Assembly: GCF_003390335.1 (NCBI RefSeq)
Contig: NZ_QUOU01000001.1
Span: 1,674,001-1,738,000, forward strand
Reading direction: 5' to 3'
Length of the DNA: 64,000 nt
Source of the DNA: Thalassotalea euphylliae
GTDB lineage: Bacteria; Pseudomonadota; Gammaproteobacteria; Enterobacterales; Alteromonadaceae
The translations under genes were made by a program, and so were the position numbers. Below the pieces are notes generated by a model. That model made no database searches. It was not told the DNA's origin and worked only from the letters and a program-made list of their open reading frames with translations. Position 1 is the stretch's first letter, and each line of letters opens with the position of its first letter. Below are positions 53,143 through 63,800 of the stretch, piece after piece.

Positions 53143-56100
53143 ATGCCAAAACGTACTGACATAAAAAGTATTCTAATCTTAGGTGCTGGCCCAATTGTTA
53201 TCGGTCAAGCGTGTGAGTTTGACTATTCAGGCGCACAAGCCTGTAAAGCCCTGCGCGAAGAAGGTTACCGCGTTATTCTCGTGAACTCTAATCCAGCCAC
53301 CATTATGACCGACCCAGAAATGGCTGACGCAACTTATATTGAGCCTATTCACTGGGAAGTTGTGCGCAAGATCATTGAAAAAGAACGTCCAGACGCGATT
53401 TTACCTACTATGGGTGGTCAAACAGCACTTAACTGTGCACTAGAGCTTGAATCAAACGGTGTACTTGCTGAGTTTGATGTTGAGATGATCGGTGCAACTG
53501 CTGATGCTATCGACAAAGCAGAAAACCGTGAACGCTTTGACCAAGCAATGAAAAACATTGGTTTGGAATGTCCACGCGCTGAAATTGTGCACTCAATGGA
53601 AGAAGCGAAAGAAACCGCTAAGCGTATCGGTTTCCCATGTATTATTCGCCCGTCTTTCACCATGGGTGGAACCGGTGGCGGTATCGCGTATAACCAAGAA
53701 GAATTCGAGACAATTTGTACGCGTGGTTTAGATTTATCTCCAACCAACGAACTACTTATCGATGAATCATTGATCGGTTGGAAAGAGTATGAAATGGAAG
53801 TGGTTCGCGATAAGAACGACAACTGTATCATTATCTGTTCGATTGAAAACTTTGACCCTATGGGCATTCACACTGGTGACTCAATCACGGTAGCACCAGC
53901 GCAAACCCTAACTGACAAAGAATACCAAATCATGCGTAACGCATCACTTGCGGTATTGCGTGAAATTGGTGTTGAAACTGGTGGTTCAAACGTACAGTTT
54001 GGTGTTAACCCGAAAGATGGTCGCGTTGTCATTATCGAGATGAACCCGCGTGTTTCGCGCTCATCTGCATTAGCATCAAAAGCGACTGGTTTCCCAATTG
54101 CGAAAGTGGCCGCAAAACTAGCAGTTGGCTTCACGTTAGACGAGTTACAAAACGATATTACAGGCGGCGCAACACCAGCATCGTTCGAACCGACGATTGA
54201 TTACGTGGTAACAAAAATCCCACGTTTTAACTTCGAAAAATTCGCTGGCTCAGAAGATCGCTTAACGACGCAAATGAAATCAGTCGGTGAGGTGATGGCA
54301 ATTGGTCGTAACCAACAAGAATCAATGCAAAAAGCACTACGTGGCTTAGAAGTTGGCGCTAGCGGTTTTGATCCAAAAGTAGATATCAACGACAAAGACG
54401 CACGCTCTGAAATTATGCACGAGTTGCAAGAAGCGGGCGCTGATCGCATCTGGTATGTGGCTGATGCCTTCCGTTTAGGCATGTCAGTTGATGAGGTATT
54501 CAATGCCACAAAGATTGACCGCTGGTTCCTAGTGCAAATCGAAGACATCGTTAATGAAGAGAAAGTACTAGCAGAAAGCGGCATGGCGGGCTTAAACGCT
54601 GCGTCATTAAAACGCTTAAAGCGCAAAGGTTTCTCAGACAAGCGTCTTGCTGATGTAATTGGTGTTAACGAGTCAGAAATTCGCAAGAAACGTCATGCGG
54701 CTGATATTCGCCCAGTTTACAAGCGCGTTGATACCTGTGCGGCAGAATTTAAGTCTGACACGGCTTACATGTACTCAACCTACGATGAAGAGTGTGAGTC
54801 TTCACCGTCTGACAAAGAAAAAATCATGATCATTGGTGGTGGTCCAAACCGTATCGGTCAAGGCATCGAGTTTGACTACTGTTGTGTACACGCAGCCCTT
54901 GCAATGCGCGAAGACGGTTACGAAACCATTATGGTGAACTGTAACCCTGAAACGGTTTCAACTGACTACGACACGTCTGATCGCTTGTACTTCGAGCCGA
55001 TCACTTTTGAAGATGTGTTAGAAATCGTCAATGTTGAAAAACCAAAAGGCGTTATCGTGCAGTACGGTGGTCAAACACCACTGAAACTTGCTCGTGCATT
55101 AGAAGCGGCTGGCGTGCCAATTATTGGTACTTCACCTGATGCGATTGACCGTGCAGAAGACCGTGAGCGTTTCCAACAAGCGGTTGAGCGTTTAGGTTTA
55201 TTACAACCAGAAAACGCAACAGTGACTTCATTAGAAGAAGCGGTATCAGAAGCGAAAACTATCGGCTTTCCATTGGTTGTTCGTCCATCTTACGTATTGG
55301 GTGGTCGTGCGATGGAAATCGTTTACGATGAAGACGACTTACGCCGTTACATGAACGAAGCAGTAAGCGTGTCAAACGATTCGCCAGTATTGCTTGATCA
55401 CTTCCTTGACGATGCCGTTGAAGTAGACATCGATGCTATTTGTGACGGTGAAAACGTGGTGATTGGCGGCATTATGCAGCATATCGAACAAGCGGGTGTT
55501 CACTCAGGTGACTCAGCCTGTTCATTACCGGCTTACAGCCTAAGCCAAGAAGTGCAAGACGTGATGCGTGAGCAAGTGACTAAACTTGCGTTTGAACTAG
55601 GTGTTGTTGGCCTAATGAACACGCAAATGGCGGTAAAAGACGGCAAGGTCTACTTAATTGAAGTTAACCCTCGTGCTGCTCGTACCGTGCCATTTGTTTC
55701 AAAGGCAACATCAGTACCACTAGCGAAAGTGGCGGCACGTGTAATGGCTGGTAAGTCATTGACTGAACAAGGCATTACTAAAGAAACGATTCCACCGTTC
55801 TTCTCAGTAAAAGAAGTGGTGATTCCGTTTAACAAGTTCCACGGCTCTGACCCATTAGTTGGCCCAGAAATGCGCTCAACTGGTGAAGTGATGGGTGTTG
55901 GTGAAACGTTTGAAGAAGCGTATGCCAAAGCGAACTTAGGTGCGAACGTAGTTGTACCGAAATCAGGTCGTGCGTTGGTGTCTGTGCGTAACTCAGATAA
56001 AGAGCGTGTGGTTGACTTAGGTAAGCAGTTAGTAGAATTAGGCTACGAGCTAGATGCCACCCACGGCACCGCGGTAATGTTAGGTGAAGCAGGCGTACCG

Positions 56101-56358
56101 TGTCGCTTAGTTAACAAGGTACACGAAGGTCGCCCACACATTCTTGATAGAATCAAAAATGGCGAGTATAGCTACATTATTAACACTACTGAAGGCCGTA
56201 AGGCGATTGAAGACTCAAAAGTGTTACGTGGCGGTGCATTGCGTTACAAAGTGGCTTATACCACAACCTTGAATGCGGCTTTTGCAGCATGCCAGGCACA
56301 CGCTGCTGATGACCGCGACAAGGTAACGTCTATTCAAGAGTTACACGCACGCTGTTAG
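53143..56358 (+). CDS. carB: Carbamoyl-phosphate synthase large subunit CarB
   Basis: The 1071-residue synthase has two homologous ATP-grasp halves (about 1-400 and 553-935), an oligomerisation segment between them (about 403-552), and a C-terminal MGS-like allosteric domain (about 936-1071) for UMP and ornithine control. Motifs ILGAGPIVIGQACEFDYSG and IIGGGPNRIGQGIEFDY open the two halves. It makes carbamoyl phosphate from bicarbonate, ammonia and two ATP. Length is within two residues of the Escherichia coli protein and no motif is missing. Confidence 0.98.
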   Translation: MPKRTDIKSILILGAGPIVIGQACEFDYSGAQACKALREEGYRVILVNSNPATIMTDPEMADATYIEPIHWEVVRKIIEKERPDAILPTMGGQTALNCALELESNGVLAEFDVEMIGATADAIDKAENRERFDQAMKNIGLECPRAEIVHSMEEAKETAKRIGFPCIIRPSFTMGGTGGGIAYNQEEFETICTRGLDLSPTNELLIDESLIGWKEYEMEVVRDKNDNCIIICSIENFDPMGIHTGDSITVAPAQTLTDKEYQIMRNASLAVLREIGVETGGSNVQFGVNPKDGRVVIIEMNPRVSRSSALASKATGFPIAKVAAKLAVGFTLDELQNDITGGATPASFEPTIDYVVTKIPRFNFEKFAGSEDRLTTQMKSVGEVMAIGRNQQESMQKALRGLEVGASGFDPKVDINDKDARSEIMHELQEAGADRIWYVADAFRLGMSVDEVFNATKIDRWFLVQIEDIVNEEKVLAESGMAGLNAASLKRLKRKGFSDKRLADVIGVNESEIRKKRHAADIRPVYKRVDTCAAEFKSDTAYMYSTYDEECESSPSDKEKIMIIGGGPNRIGQGIEFDYCCVHAALAMREDGYETIMVNCNPETVSTDYDTSDRLYFEPITFEDVLEIVNVEKPKGVIVQYGGQTPLKLARALEAAGVPIIGTSPDAIDRAEDRERFQQAVERLGLLQPENATVTSLEEAVSEAKTIGFPLVVRPSYVLGGRAMEIVYDEDDLRRYMNEAVSVSNDSPVLLDHFLDDAVEVDIDAICDGENVVIGGIMQHIEQAGVHSGDSACSLPAYSLSQEVQDVMREQVTKLAFELGVVGLMNTQMAVKDGKVYLIEVNPRAARTVPFVSKATSVPLAKVAARVMAGKSLTEQGITKETIPPFFSVKEVVIPFNKFHGSDPLVGPEMRSTGEVMGVGETFEEAYAKANLGANVVVPKSGRALVSVRNSDKERVVDLGKQLVELGYELDATHGTAVMLGEAGVPCRLVNKVHEGRPHILDRIKNGEYSYIINTTEGRKAIEDSKVLRGGALRYKVAYTTTLNAAFAACQAHAADDRDKVTSIQELHARC

Positions 56359-56383
56359 TCGTTAACTTAGCTGCATAACACAA

Positions 56384-56436
56384 GATTCGACAAACTAGAC
56401 TGAAGCCGTGGCTGAGAAAGATAGTTTTGTCGAATC
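56384..56436 (+). repeat. Inverted repeat downstream of carB
   Basis: GATTCGACAAACT (56384-56396) pairs with AGTTTTGTCGAATC (56423-56436) with one bulged base, around a 26-base segment. There is no T run, so it is not a plain terminator; it could cap the 3' end of the carAB transcript. Confidence 0.6.
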
Positions 56437-56494
56437 ATGACAGTTTTGTTATGCTAAAGTTATTGAGCTAAGCAGAAGTAGCACAACACAGAAT

Positions 56495-56528
56495 ATAGAG
56501 GTGGTTAATAGCCACCTTTATCTATTTT
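56495..56528 (+). terminator. Hairpin with T-rich tail in the greA leader
   Basis: ATAGAGGTGG pairs with CCACCTTTAT (one mismatch) around TTAATAG, followed by CTATTTT. It ends 34 bases before greA. It may terminate carAB, or, if the greA promoter is upstream, give early termination in the greA leader. Confidence 0.55.
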
Positions 56529-56562
56529 AGGAACAGACATTCTTTAGGAAAAAAAACTTCGA

Positions 56563-57039
56563 ATGAACCAAATTCCAATGACAGCAGCTGGCGCAGAAGC
56601 GTTGCGTGAAGAGCTGACCCATTTAAAGCAAGTAAAACGTCCAGAAATTATTGAAGCAATTGCCGAAGCGCGTGAGCATGGCGATCTAAAAGAAAATGCG
56701 GAGTATCATGCCGCTCGCGAACAGCAAGGCTTCTGTGAAGGCCGTATTCAAGAAATTGAAGGCAAGCTGGGCAATGCACAAATCATTGACGTCACTAAAA
56801 TCCCTAACTCAGGTAAAGTGATTTTCGGTGTTACCGTTGGCTTATTAAATATCGATACTGACGAAGAAGTAAGCTACCAAATTGTTGGCGATGATGAAGC
56901 CGATATTAAAAATAATCGCATCTCGGTTAACTCACCGATTGCGCGCGGTTTGATTGGTAAAACCGTTGATTCAGAGGTTGAAATTACAACTCCTGCGGGC
57001 GTAGTTGAATATGAGATTATCTCTGTAGACCATAAATAA
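56563..57039 (+). CDS. greA: Transcription elongation factor GreA
   Basis: The 158-residue factor enters the RNA polymerase secondary channel and stimulates cleavage of backtracked RNA. The N-terminal coiled-coil with the acidic tip (REHGDLKENAEYHAAREQQ, Asp and Glu near residues 41-44) and the C-terminal FKBP-like domain (VSYQIVGDDEADIKNNRISVNSPIARGLIGK) are complete. AGGAAAAAA lies upstream of the ATG. It has its own terminator. The leader carries a hairpin with a T-rich tail. Confidence 0.97.
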   Translation: MNQIPMTAAGAEALREELTHLKQVKRPEIIEAIAEAREHGDLKENAEYHAAREQQGFCEGRIQEIEGKLGNAQIIDVTKIPNSGKVIFGVTVGLLNIDTDEEVSYQIVGDDEADIKNNRISVNSPIARGLIGKTVDSEVEITTPAGVVEYEIISVDHK

Positions 57040-57063
57040 TTAATCATCTTATGGATTAATTTT

Positions 57064-57092
57064 AAAAGCCGAGCACCAAGCTCGGCTTTTTT
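57064..57092 (+). terminator. greA terminator
   Basis: AAAAGCCGAGC and GCTCGGCTTTTTT around an ACCAA loop, 24 bases after the stop. Confidence 0.93.
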
Positions 57093-57448
57093 GGACACGG
57101 CCGTTAAATACCCTATTTGCAGCTTAAAACTGCCCCAACCATTCGTAACCTATTAAGCCTAATACCGTTTATCGCTAAAACTGCGATATTTATCGTGTAA
57201 TGGAAACATTCACCATTCAATTTAGCTATAGTCAAAGGTTGCTAATTTTGTCTTTTCTACTATTTACTTGCCCACGCTATTAAGCTGGAAAATAAAGTCA
57301 CTATATCGCCCGACTTGCTGTAAAAAGTAAAGAAAGCACAACAGATCAGACGTACGTACAACAACAAAAATATTCTCCGTGGTGGCGACCTGATCGCCAC
57401 TGCTTTATATTCATTTAGCTATCAATCATTTTAAGGTTATAAATTCTA
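57093..57448. other. Intergenic region with a leader hairpin
   Basis: No gene was seen in this stretch. GTGGCGA and TCGCCAC around CCTGA (57382-57400) form a hairpin about 50 bases upstream of the Asp-box protein gene, in its likely 5' leader. No promoter can be fixed. Confidence 0.4.
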
Positions 57449-60400
57449 ATGAAAAAATCCTTAACCTCGTTATTTGTCTCGGCGGCGTTATTTGCCTCAA
57501 GCAGTTATGCTGCCATCGACACTGACTTATTATCAGGTATTAAAGCGCGCCATATCGGCCCCGCAGCAACCAGTGGTCGTATTTCAGATATTGAAGCTGT
57601 GCCTTCAAATCCCAATATTATTTATGCCAGCGCAGCTTCCGGCGGCGTGTGGAAATCAGAAAATGCTGGCCTAAACTGGCAGCCGATTTTTGACGAAGAA
57701 GAGTGGGCGTCAACGGGCGCGCTAGCCGTACACCCAGCCATCCCTGATATTGTTTGGTTAGGTACGGGTGAGGGTAATGTCCGTAACTCAACTTCAATTG
57801 GTGGCGGTATTTACAAGTCAATGGACGGTGGTAAAACATGGCAAAACATGGGCTTAAAAACCACTGAGCGTATTAATCGCATCGCGTTGCATCCAACCAA
57901 CCCAGATATCGCGTATGCGGCAGCCATGGGTACGCTTTGGTCAAAAAATGAAGACAGAGGTATCTATAAAACCACCGACGGCGGCAAAACGTGGCAGAAA
58001 ATTTTGTACGTAGATAACGTCACGGGTGCGTCTGACATCAAAATGGATCCCAGCAACCCAAACAAGCTTTATGCGTCAATGTGGCAGTTCCAACGTTGGC
58101 CGGATAAGTTTGAGTCAGGTGGCTCCGGCTCTGGCATGTATGTGTCAATCGATGGGGGTGAAACTTGGCAACAACGCACGGCAGCAGATGGCCTACCTTC
58201 CGGTCAATTAGGTCGTATTACGTTTGATATCGCTGAAAGTCAGCCAAGCACGGTTTATGCGCTAGTTGAAGCGGAGAAAAGTGCGTTACTGCGCAGTGAC
58301 GATGGCGGCGATAGCTGGACGACAGTGAACAGCGAACACAATGTTGCCGATCGCCCATTCTACTACTCAGAAATTGAAGTCGACCCAACTAACCCAGATA
58401 TTATCTACAATATCGCGACTTTTATTCGCCGTTCAATTGATGGCGGTAAAACCTTTAGCAAAATCGATAAAGTTGATTGTTGTGCAACCGGTAACACTAT
58501 CCACATTGATAACCACAGTTTGTGGATCAACCCCAAAAACCCTGAGCACCTAATTTTAGGTAATGACGGTGGTATCGCGATCACCCAAGATAAAGGCGAC
58601 AGCTGGCGCTTTGTGCAAAACCTTGCGGTTTCTCAGTTCTACCATATCCGTGTTGACGATGCGGTGCCTTACAATGTTTACGGTGGTTTGCAGGATAACG
58701 GCTCATGGCGTGGCCCTGCGGAAGTCTTCCACACCGCAGGTATTCGCAATGTCCACTGGCAGGAAGTTGGCTTTGGTGATGGTTTCGATACTATGCCATT
58801 CCCAGATGATGTCACTAAAGGCTATGTACAATCGCAAGGCGGCTACTTAAACCGTTACGATTTAGTGACTGGCGAGCAAAAGCTTATTCGCCCCGCAGCG
58901 CCTGATCACGACACAGAATTGCGTTTCAACTGGAACGCTGGCCTTGCCCAAGACCCATTTGATGATAACACCATCTACTACGGTAGCCAGTTCGTGCACA
59001 AATCAACAGATCGCGGCGAAACGTGGCAGGTGATCTCGAAAGATTTATCGACTAACAACCCAGATTGGCAGCGTTACAAGGAATCTGGTGGTTTAACGCC
59101 AGATGTCACCGCGGCGGAAAATCACACAGCGATTATTACTATTGCGCCTAGCCCAATTAAACAAGGGGTGATTTGGGTCGCAACGGACGATGGCCGTATT
59201 CATGTTACGCAAGATGGTGGCGATACTTGGAAGAGCGTAGAAAAGAAAGCGCGTAAAGCACCGAAAAATGCGTTTGTACCGCACATTCAGCCATCGCTTC
59301 ACAACCCAGAAGAAGCCTTTATCGTGTTTGATAACCACAGACGCGGTGATATGAAGCCTTACGTGTTTAAAGCGTCTAAGTACGGTAGCAAGTTTACCAA
59401 TTTAACCGCTAAAAACATTCGTGGTTATGCCTTATCGGTTGTACAAGATCACGTTGATGAAGACTTATTATTCTTAGGTACAGAGCTTGGTTTATACGCC
59501 TCAACTGACGGTGGTGATTCTTGGTTCAAGTACGATCAAAACGTACCAACCGTATCTGTGATGGATATGGCCATTCAGCAACGTGAAAACGACTTAGTAT
59601 TAGGTACGCACGGTCGCTCTGTGATTGTGATTGACGATTACAGCCCGCTGCGTGGTTTAAATGAAAAGTCGTTTAACTCATCATTAAAACTATTGAGTGT
59701 TGGCGATGGTCAGCAATACGTATCGAGCCGTGCACCTTCAACCCGTTTCTGGGGCGATGCGGCTTATGTGGGTGATAATGAAGTTTACGGTGTCACCATT
59801 AATGTTATGGCATCGGGCGATCACTTAACTCATCCTGATGCAGATAAAGAAAAAGCACGTCAGTTAGCGAAAGCGAAAAAAGCCGCTAACAAAGATAGCG
59901 GCAAGAAGGATGAAAAGCCGCTTTCAGAAAAGGCTCGTGTCACGGTTAAAGATGCAAATGGTGAAGTGGTTCGTACTTTTGTCACTAAGCTAAAACAAGG
60001 GGTTAACCGCATTGTTTGGGGCTTGGAATCGGACGGTCAAGGCCGTATGCCGGGGCAAGAGCCAAAAGAAGATAAAGACATCAAACCAGCTGGCCCTGAA
60101 GTGGTACCGGGTACTTACACTATTCATGTGAAACTTAACGATAACGAGTTTGAAACCACGGCTAAGGTGTTAAAAGACCCTCGCTTTACCGATGTCACAC
60201 TGGCGGATATGAAAGCGCGTTATGCATTAGAGCATCAAGCTGTTGCCATGTACGGCACGCTAACCAAAGCGGTTCATACTTTGCACGACAGCAAAAAAGA
60301 TATTGAAGTGATTAAAGCGATGGCAGATAAGGCACTCGAAGATCTTGGCAGTACCGAGGCTGAGAACAAAGCTGAAAACAAAGACGAGTTACCTGCGAGC

Positions 60401-60727
60401 AAGTTAGCTAAGTCTGCCGGTGAGCTGATCAAGAAAATTGGCGAGTTAGATAAAAACCTGCGTTCTATTCCTAAAACCACTGGCATTGTTGATGAAACTT
60501 ATAAAGTTACATCGCATGTCTTTATGGCTTGGGGTTATGCAGGTGGCCGCTACGGTAAGCCTTCACCAACCGCTGAAATCTACCTTGAAAAAGCGAAAAT
60601 TGAGTTAGATAAAGGCGTAGGTAAAGTGAATGAGTTTATTCAGCAAGACCTTACAGAGTTTAAACAGGCGTACCAAGCATCTGGCTTAGGCTTGTTATCA
60701 ACCACTCAACCAATCGCGCTTAACTAG
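57449..60727 (+). CDS. Secreted Asp-box/BNR-repeat (VPS10-like) propeller protein
   Basis: The 1092-residue precursor has a signal peptide (cleavage near SSYAAID) and a long beta-propeller region (about 25-750) with at least ten Asp-box repeats of the S-x-DGG-x-(T/S)-W type, for example KSMDGGKTWQ, KTTDGGKTWQ and VSIDGGETWQ. After a Lys-rich linker (about 800-830) comes a FlgD-like beta segment (ARVTVKDANGEVVRTF) and a helical C-terminus. This is the WD40/YVTN/BNR-like 'glycosyl hydrolase' family. A catalytic role is often annotated but unproven. It is followed by a terminator and a paralogue. Confidence 0.85.
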   Translation: MKKSLTSLFVSAALFASSSYAAIDTDLLSGIKARHIGPAATSGRISDIEAVPSNPNIIYASAASGGVWKSENAGLNWQPIFDEEEWASTGALAVHPAIPDIVWLGTGEGNVRNSTSIGGGIYKSMDGGKTWQNMGLKTTERINRIALHPTNPDIAYAAAMGTLWSKNEDRGIYKTTDGGKTWQKILYVDNVTGASDIKMDPSNPNKLYASMWQFQRWPDKFESGGSGSGMYVSIDGGETWQQRTAADGLPSGQLGRITFDIAESQPSTVYALVEAEKSALLRSDDGGDSWTTVNSEHNVADRPFYYSEIEVDPTNPDIIYNIATFIRRSIDGGKTFSKIDKVDCCATGNTIHIDNHSLWINPKNPEHLILGNDGGIAITQDKGDSWRFVQNLAVSQFYHIRVDDAVPYNVYGGLQDNGSWRGPAEVFHTAGIRNVHWQEVGFGDGFDTMPFPDDVTKGYVQSQGGYLNRYDLVTGEQKLIRPAAPDHDTELRFNWNAGLAQDPFDDNTIYYGSQFVHKSTDRGETWQVISKDLSTNNPDWQRYKESGGLTPDVTAAENHTAIITIAPSPIKQGVIWVATDDGRIHVTQDGGDTWKSVEKKARKAPKNAFVPHIQPSLHNPEEAFIVFDNHRRGDMKPYVFKASKYGSKFTNLTAKNIRGYALSVVQDHVDEDLLFLGTELGLYASTDGGDSWFKYDQNVPTVSVMDMAIQQRENDLVLGTHGRSVIVIDDYSPLRGLNEKSFNSSLKLLSVGDGQQYVSSRAPSTRFWGDAAYVGDNEVYGVTINVMASGDHLTHPDADKEKARQLAKAKKAANKDSGKKDEKPLSEKARVTVKDANGEVVRTFVTKLKQGVNRIVWGLESDGQGRMPGQEPKEDKDIKPAGPEVVPGTYTIHVKLNDNEFETTAKVLKDPRFTDVTLADMKARYALEHQAVAMYGTLTKAVHTLHDSKKDIEVIKAMADKALEDLGSTEAENKAENKDELPASKLAKSAGELIKKIGELDKNLRSIPKTTGIVDETYKVTSHVFMAWGYAGGRYGKPSPTAEIYLEKAKIELDKGVGKVNEFIQQDLTEFKQAYQASGLGLLSTTQPIALN

Positions 60728-60753
60728 CGTTCACAAGTTTAATAAAACAATCC

Positions 60754-60779
60754 AAAGCCCAATATCATTTTGGGCTTTT
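60754..60779 (+). terminator. Terminator between the two Asp-box genes
   Basis: AAAGCCCAA and TTGGGCTTTT around a short loop, 27 bases after the first gene, so the two paralogues are not simply one uninterrupted operon. Confidence 0.82.
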
Positions 60780-60824
60780 CTCTTTAGTAAAATGAATAGA
60801 ACTTATAATAATTAAGGAAGTGAA

Positions 60825-63800
60825 ATGAGATTACTACCTTCTTTACTCGCAGCATCAATTGCACTCGGTTTATCGGGTGCATCAAGTGAAGCATTAGCGG
60901 CAAAAGGCGATAAAAAAGCCGATGCCAGCATTTATAGCAGTATTAAATTAAGAAATATGGGGCCAGCGGTTACTGGTGGTCGTGTCAGTGATTTTGCCTT
61001 TAACCCAGAAAATCCGGCAGAGTATTTTGTTGCCACTGCCTCTGGCGGCATGTGGAAAACTGACAACGCAGGTGTTACCTGGCAAGCAGTTGCTGATAGC
61101 ATGCCAAGTTACTCGTATGGTGATGTCACCATGGACCCAAACAATAAAAATGTGATTTGGGCGGGTACGGGTGAAAACAATTCACAGCGCTCAGTTGCCT
61201 ATGGTGACGGGGTATATAAATCCGTTGATGGCGGTAAAACATGGGAAAACGTTGGCCTGAAAAATTCAGAGCATATTGGGGAGATCTTAATTGACCCAAG
61301 AAACTCTGATGTAGTCTACGTCGCCTCACAAGGCCCATTGTGGAGCAAGGGCGGCGATCGCGGTTTATTTAAAACCACTGATGGCGGTAAAACATGGGAA
61401 AACGTGTTAGAAATTAGCGAGCACACAGGGGTGAGTGATATCGCCTTTGACCCACAAAACCCAGATGTAATTTACGCGACTTCGTACCAGCGTCGTCGCC
61501 ATGTCTGGACGCTGATCAATGGTGGCCCAGAATCGACTATCTATAAATCAACGGATGCCGGTAAAACCTGGAACAAAATTGAAAAGGGATTACCGAGCGT
61601 TGATAAAGGCCGTATCGGGATTGATGTAGCGCCAACCGATGGCAATATTCTTTACGCCATAGTTGAAGCGGCTGATGGCAAATCAGGCTTTTATCGCTCT
61701 ACCGATGCTGGCGCTAGCTGGCATAAGCAAAGTAGTTATGTATCGGGAAGCCCGCAGTACTACCAAGAAATTGTTGTTGACCCTAAAAATCCACACCGTG
61801 TTTACTCGCTTGATACCTACTTAATGGTTTCTGAAGACGGTGGTAAAAACTTTACCCGCGTAGGCGAAGCACACAAGCATGTTGATAACCATGCACTATG
61901 GATTGACCCACACAACACCAATCACTTGATCATTGGTAGTGACGGTGGTGTTTATGAGTCGTGGGATCGCGCCAAGAACTGGACGTTTAAAGACAATATG
62001 CCATTAACTCAGTTCTACAAAGTGACGGTGGATAACGATTACCCATTCTACAACGTCTTTGGTGGTACACAGGATAACGCCTCACTAGGTGCGCCGCATC
62101 GCACCACAACAAAGTCAGGTATTCAAAACAGTGACTGGTTATTTACCCAATTTGGTGACGGCTTTAAAACAGTTATCGACCCGAAAAATCCAGATATTAT
62201 CTACTCGCAATACCAATACGGCGGTTTAGCGCGTTACGACAAGCAATCTGGTGAACGTGTGCAAATGCAACCGGTTACGCCAGATCCAGCCGTTGCCCAG
62301 CGTTTTAACTGGAACTCGCCGCTGCTGATTAGCCCGCACAACAATGAACGTATTTACTACGGCTCACAAACCTTGTTTCAATCAGATAATCGCGGTGACG
62401 ACTGGCGTGCCATCAGTGGTGACTTATCACGTAATATAGACCGCAATAAGCTAGAAGTGATGGACACAGTTTGGGGCGTAGATACGGTAGCGAAAAATAC
62501 TTCAACGTCGTTCTACGGATCGCTTATCGCGCTAACAGAATCACCATTGCAAGAAGGCTTGCTATACACGGGTAGTGATGATGGCGTAATGCATGTCACC
62601 AAAGACGGCGGCCAAGCGTGGACAAAATTAGACTGGCCTTCAAAAGTGCCAGACAACGCTTATGTTGCGGATATGGAAGCGTCAGTGTTTGACAAAAATA
62701 CCGTATTTGCAGTATTCGATAACCACAAGCGTGGCGATTTCAAACCATACGTATACCGCAGCGACAACAATGGTAAAAGCTGGAAAAACATTACAGGTGA
62801 TTTACCTGTGCGTGGCTCAACTTACACCATTGCTCAAGATCACCAAAACAAAGACTTACTTTTTGTTGGTACTGAATTTGGTGTCTTATTCACGCAAAAT
62901 GGCGGTAAAAACTGGGTACAATTAAAATCAGGTATACCTACCATTGCCGTACGTGATATTGAAATTCAACGCCGCGAAAGCGATTTAGCGTTAGCAACGT
63001 TTGGTCGTGGTTTTTACATCTTAGATGACTATTCACCACTGCGTGAAGATGCCAAAGCCGTGAAAAAGCAAGACGCAACGTTATTCCCTGTGCGCCGTGC
63101 TTTCCAATTTATCGAACACAGTCCACTAGGTTTACCAGGCAAAGCAATGCGCGGTGCTGATTTCTACTTTGCAGAAAACCCAGAATACGGTGCAGCGTTT
63201 AGTTTCTACATTAACGAAGAGTTCAAATCGTTAAAGGCACAGCGTCAGGCAAAAGAAGCCGAGCTGCGCAAAGATGAAAAGCCAGTTTACTACCCAAGCT
63301 GGGATGCACTCAAAGAAGAAGACTTTGAGCAAAAGCCAAGCCTATTGCTAACAGTACGCGATGATGAAGGTAATATTGTTCGCCGTATCAAAGCACCTGC
63401 GAAAAAAGGCTTTAACCGCATTCATTGGGATCTACGCTACCCAGGCTTTGAGCCAATTGATGCCAGTGGCGACCAAGATGCGGGCTGGTTAGTGGTACCG
63501 GGTAAATACACGGTTTCGTTATCTAAACTCGTTAAAGGTGTTGAAACGCCATACGATCAAGAGCAAAGCTTTGAAGTGGTTTCCATCGATAACCGCACCT
63601 TCCCAAGCACAGATCGCGAAGCCGACTTAGCCTTTGATATGAAAGCAGGCCGATTAAGCAATGCGATTGCTGGCGCGCGTAAATACCTAGGTGAGCTGGA
63701 ATCACGTATTAAGCACATCAAGGTTGCAACCACAGAAACACTGGCGCTTGACCAAGCAACGCTAGCACTTGCTCACCAAATGCAGCGTGACTTGCAAGAG

